Source: Acidobacteriota bacterium
GTDB taxonomy: Bacteria; Acidobacteriota; Blastocatellia; RBC074
DNA: 6,798 nt
Direction: 5' to 3'
Assembly: GCA_013140935.1 (NCBI GenBank)
Contig: JABFSD010000307.1
Span: 1-6,798, forward strand
The translations under genes were made by a program, and so were the position numbers. This document shows positions 5,542-6,798 of this stretch, one piece after another. A model generated the notes under the pieces. It worked only from the letters and a program-made list of their open reading frames with translations, ran no database searches and was not told where the DNA came from. Numbering within the stretch: position 1 is the stretch's first letter; each line of letters starts with the position of its first letter.

Positions 5542-6798
5542 TTACGCAGCGCGTTTGCTCAGCTTGCGCTTGACAATGTTCGTGAGCACGCGCAGTTCGT
5601 CTACCTGTAACAGTCGCGCGGAGGTATAAAACGTCACGACGCCGACGCCCACCGAAAGCATTACCGTCAGCACGCGTACCCAAAACCTTTCGCCGCCGAG
5701 CCAATGGTGCATTTGCCAATTTACCAGCCAGCACAGCCCTCCCATCAGCATCGAAGCCCCCAGTACTTTACTGAAGGTTTCGCGTAAGTTCGCTCCGACC
5801 AACGCGCCGACGCGGCGATAGAGAAACATAAACAGCAACGCAGAATTGATGACCGCCACTGACGCCACCGATAAAGCCAGGCCGCGATGGCCGAAGTTAA
5901 ACATCCTGATCGAAAACCAACACACGATGAAATTCGTCACGATAGAAACCAGGCTTGCAATCATCGGCACGCGCGTTTCTTTCAGCGCATAAAACGAAGG
6001 CGTCAGCACTCGCACCGTCGAATAAGCCACCAGCCCCAGCGCGTAATAGCTCAAGGCCTGCGCTGTTTGTTCGGTATCCTCCGCCGTGAAAATGCCGTGT
6101 TCGTATATCAACGCAATGATCGGACGGCTCAACACGATCAATCCCACTGCCGAAGGAATCGTCAGCACGAAAGTCAGGCGCAAGGCTTTGCCCAGCGCGG
6201 TTCTGAATTCAGTCAAATCAGCCAGCGTCGCCGCGCGCGAAGTGATCGGCAACGTAGCTGTCGCGATGGCTACGCCAAAGACGCCGATGGGCAGATAAAT
6301 CAGCCGAAACGCGAGTTGCAACCAAGTCACCGGCTCGCTGCCCAAACTCGTAGCGAACCTCGTACTCACCGCTATATTCACCTGCAATGCCGCCGCGCCC
6401 ACAATCGCCGGAGCCATCAGTCGCAACACTTGCCGCAAGCCGGGATCGGAAAAACTCACTTGCCAGCGCCAGCGATAGCCCACCTTGCGCAAGCTCGGCA
6501 CTTGAATCAGCCATTGCAAAACGCCGCCTAACAAAGTGCCGACCGCCATGCCGACAATCGCTTTGACCGAACCCGACTGATCGCCCGTCACCTCACGCTG
6601 ATGCCACAACGCACTCGCTATCTCGGTGATGTATTCAGGCGCGTAAAAATAAGCACACAGCAAGCCGCCGAAAATCGAGCCTACGTTAAACATCGTCGAG
6701 GCCGACGCCGGAACTGCGTAATAGCCTTTCGTGTTGAGTACGCCCATCGCCACTGCCGCCAATGAAACCATCATCAGAAACGGCAACAAGATGCGCGT
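5542..6798 (-). CDS. murJ: Lipid II flippase MurJ, 5' end beyond the window
   Basis: The last 418 residues plus the stop are visible; the frame stays open to the right edge. The visible start TRILLPFLMMVSLAAVAMGVLNTKGYYAVPA corresponds to E. coli MurJ near residue 132, so roughly 130 N-terminal residues (the first transmembrane helices and the family's early essential Arg/Asp residues) are missing only because of the window edge. MurJ, of the MVF/MOP exporter superfamily, flips undecaprenyl-linked lipid II across the inner membrane. Family features seen are GTLLGGVLQWLIQVPSL, WLQLAFRLIYLPIGVFGVAIATATLP with Arg165 of the fragment aligning with E. coli Arg270, and YYALGLVAYSTVRVLTPSFYALKETRVP. 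Many hydrophobic helices follow, and a basic cytoplasmic tail (KRKLSKRAA) ends the protein. It converges on the penicillin-binding protein gene. Its promoter and operon partners are outside the window. Confidence 0.95.
   Translation of the reverse strand, partial: TRILLPFLMMVSLAAVAMGVLNTKGYYAVPASASTMFNVGSIFGGLLCAYFYAPEYITEIASALWHQREVTGDQSGSVKAIVGMAVGTLLGGVLQWLIQVPSLRKVGYRWRWQVSFSDPGLRQVLRLMAPAIVGAAALQVNIAVSTRFATSLGSEPVTWLQLAFRLIYLPIGVFGVAIATATLPITSRAATLADLTEFRTALGKALRLTFVLTIPSAVGLIVLSRPIIALIYEHGIFTAEDTEQTAQALSYYALGLVAYSTVRVLTPSFYALKETRVPMIASLVSIVTNFIVCWFSIRMFNFGHRGLALSVASVAVINSALLFMFLYRRVGALVGANLRETFSKVLGASMLMGGLCWLVNWQMHHWLGGERFWVRVLTVMLSVGVGVVTFYTSARLLQVDELRVLTNIVKRKLSKRAA

Noticed and set aside
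5887..6531. 214-residue plus-strand frame opposite murJ
   Set aside because: It is rich in His, Arg and Gln, typical of an antisense shadow, and lies wholly over the clearly conserved MurJ sequence.

Overview
The window is ordinary-looking bacterial chromosome of moderate GC content. The protein styles suggest Acidobacteriota, perhaps Blastocatellia: a ComM-type ATPase, a short class-B-like penicillin-binding protein on a Lys/Ala/Arg-rich stalk, and MurJ. This assignment is an inference from general resemblance and codon choice; no phylogenetic marker in the window fixes it.

Layout, left to right. Bases 1-223 are a leader region with a good sigma70-type promoter (106-133) ahead of a GTG-started comM/yifB gene (224-1771, +). 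After 71 bases that include a perfect 14-bp tandem duplication across the comM stop codon comes an aldo/keto reductase gene (1843-2808, +). A perfect 14-bp stem terminator with U-tracts on both sides (2873-2919) separates the reductase from a convergent small gene of unknown function (2934-3260, -). Bases 3264-3857 are AT-richer and hold no gene I can support, only hairpins and promoter-like elements. A short reading frame with a strong ribosome binding site (3858-4058) and two hairpins then form a possible long leader for a transpeptidase-type penicillin-binding protein (4135-5460, +). A perfect 24-bp stem terminator (5472-5525) separates it from a convergent lipid II flippase gene, murJ (5542-6798, -), whose N-terminus lies beyond the right edge.

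Functionally, the right half concerns the cell wall: MurJ moves lipid II across the membrane, and the penicillin-binding protein would cross-link or modify peptidoglycan outside it. They are convergent, so they are neighbours but not an operon. The left half pairs a DNA-processing ATPase (branch migration during natural transformation in studied homologues) with an unrelated-looking oxidoreductase that may be co-transcribed. I see no mobile element, CRISPR array, tRNA or rRNA. The least explained parts are the orphan small gene at 2934-3260 and the stretch 3264-4134.
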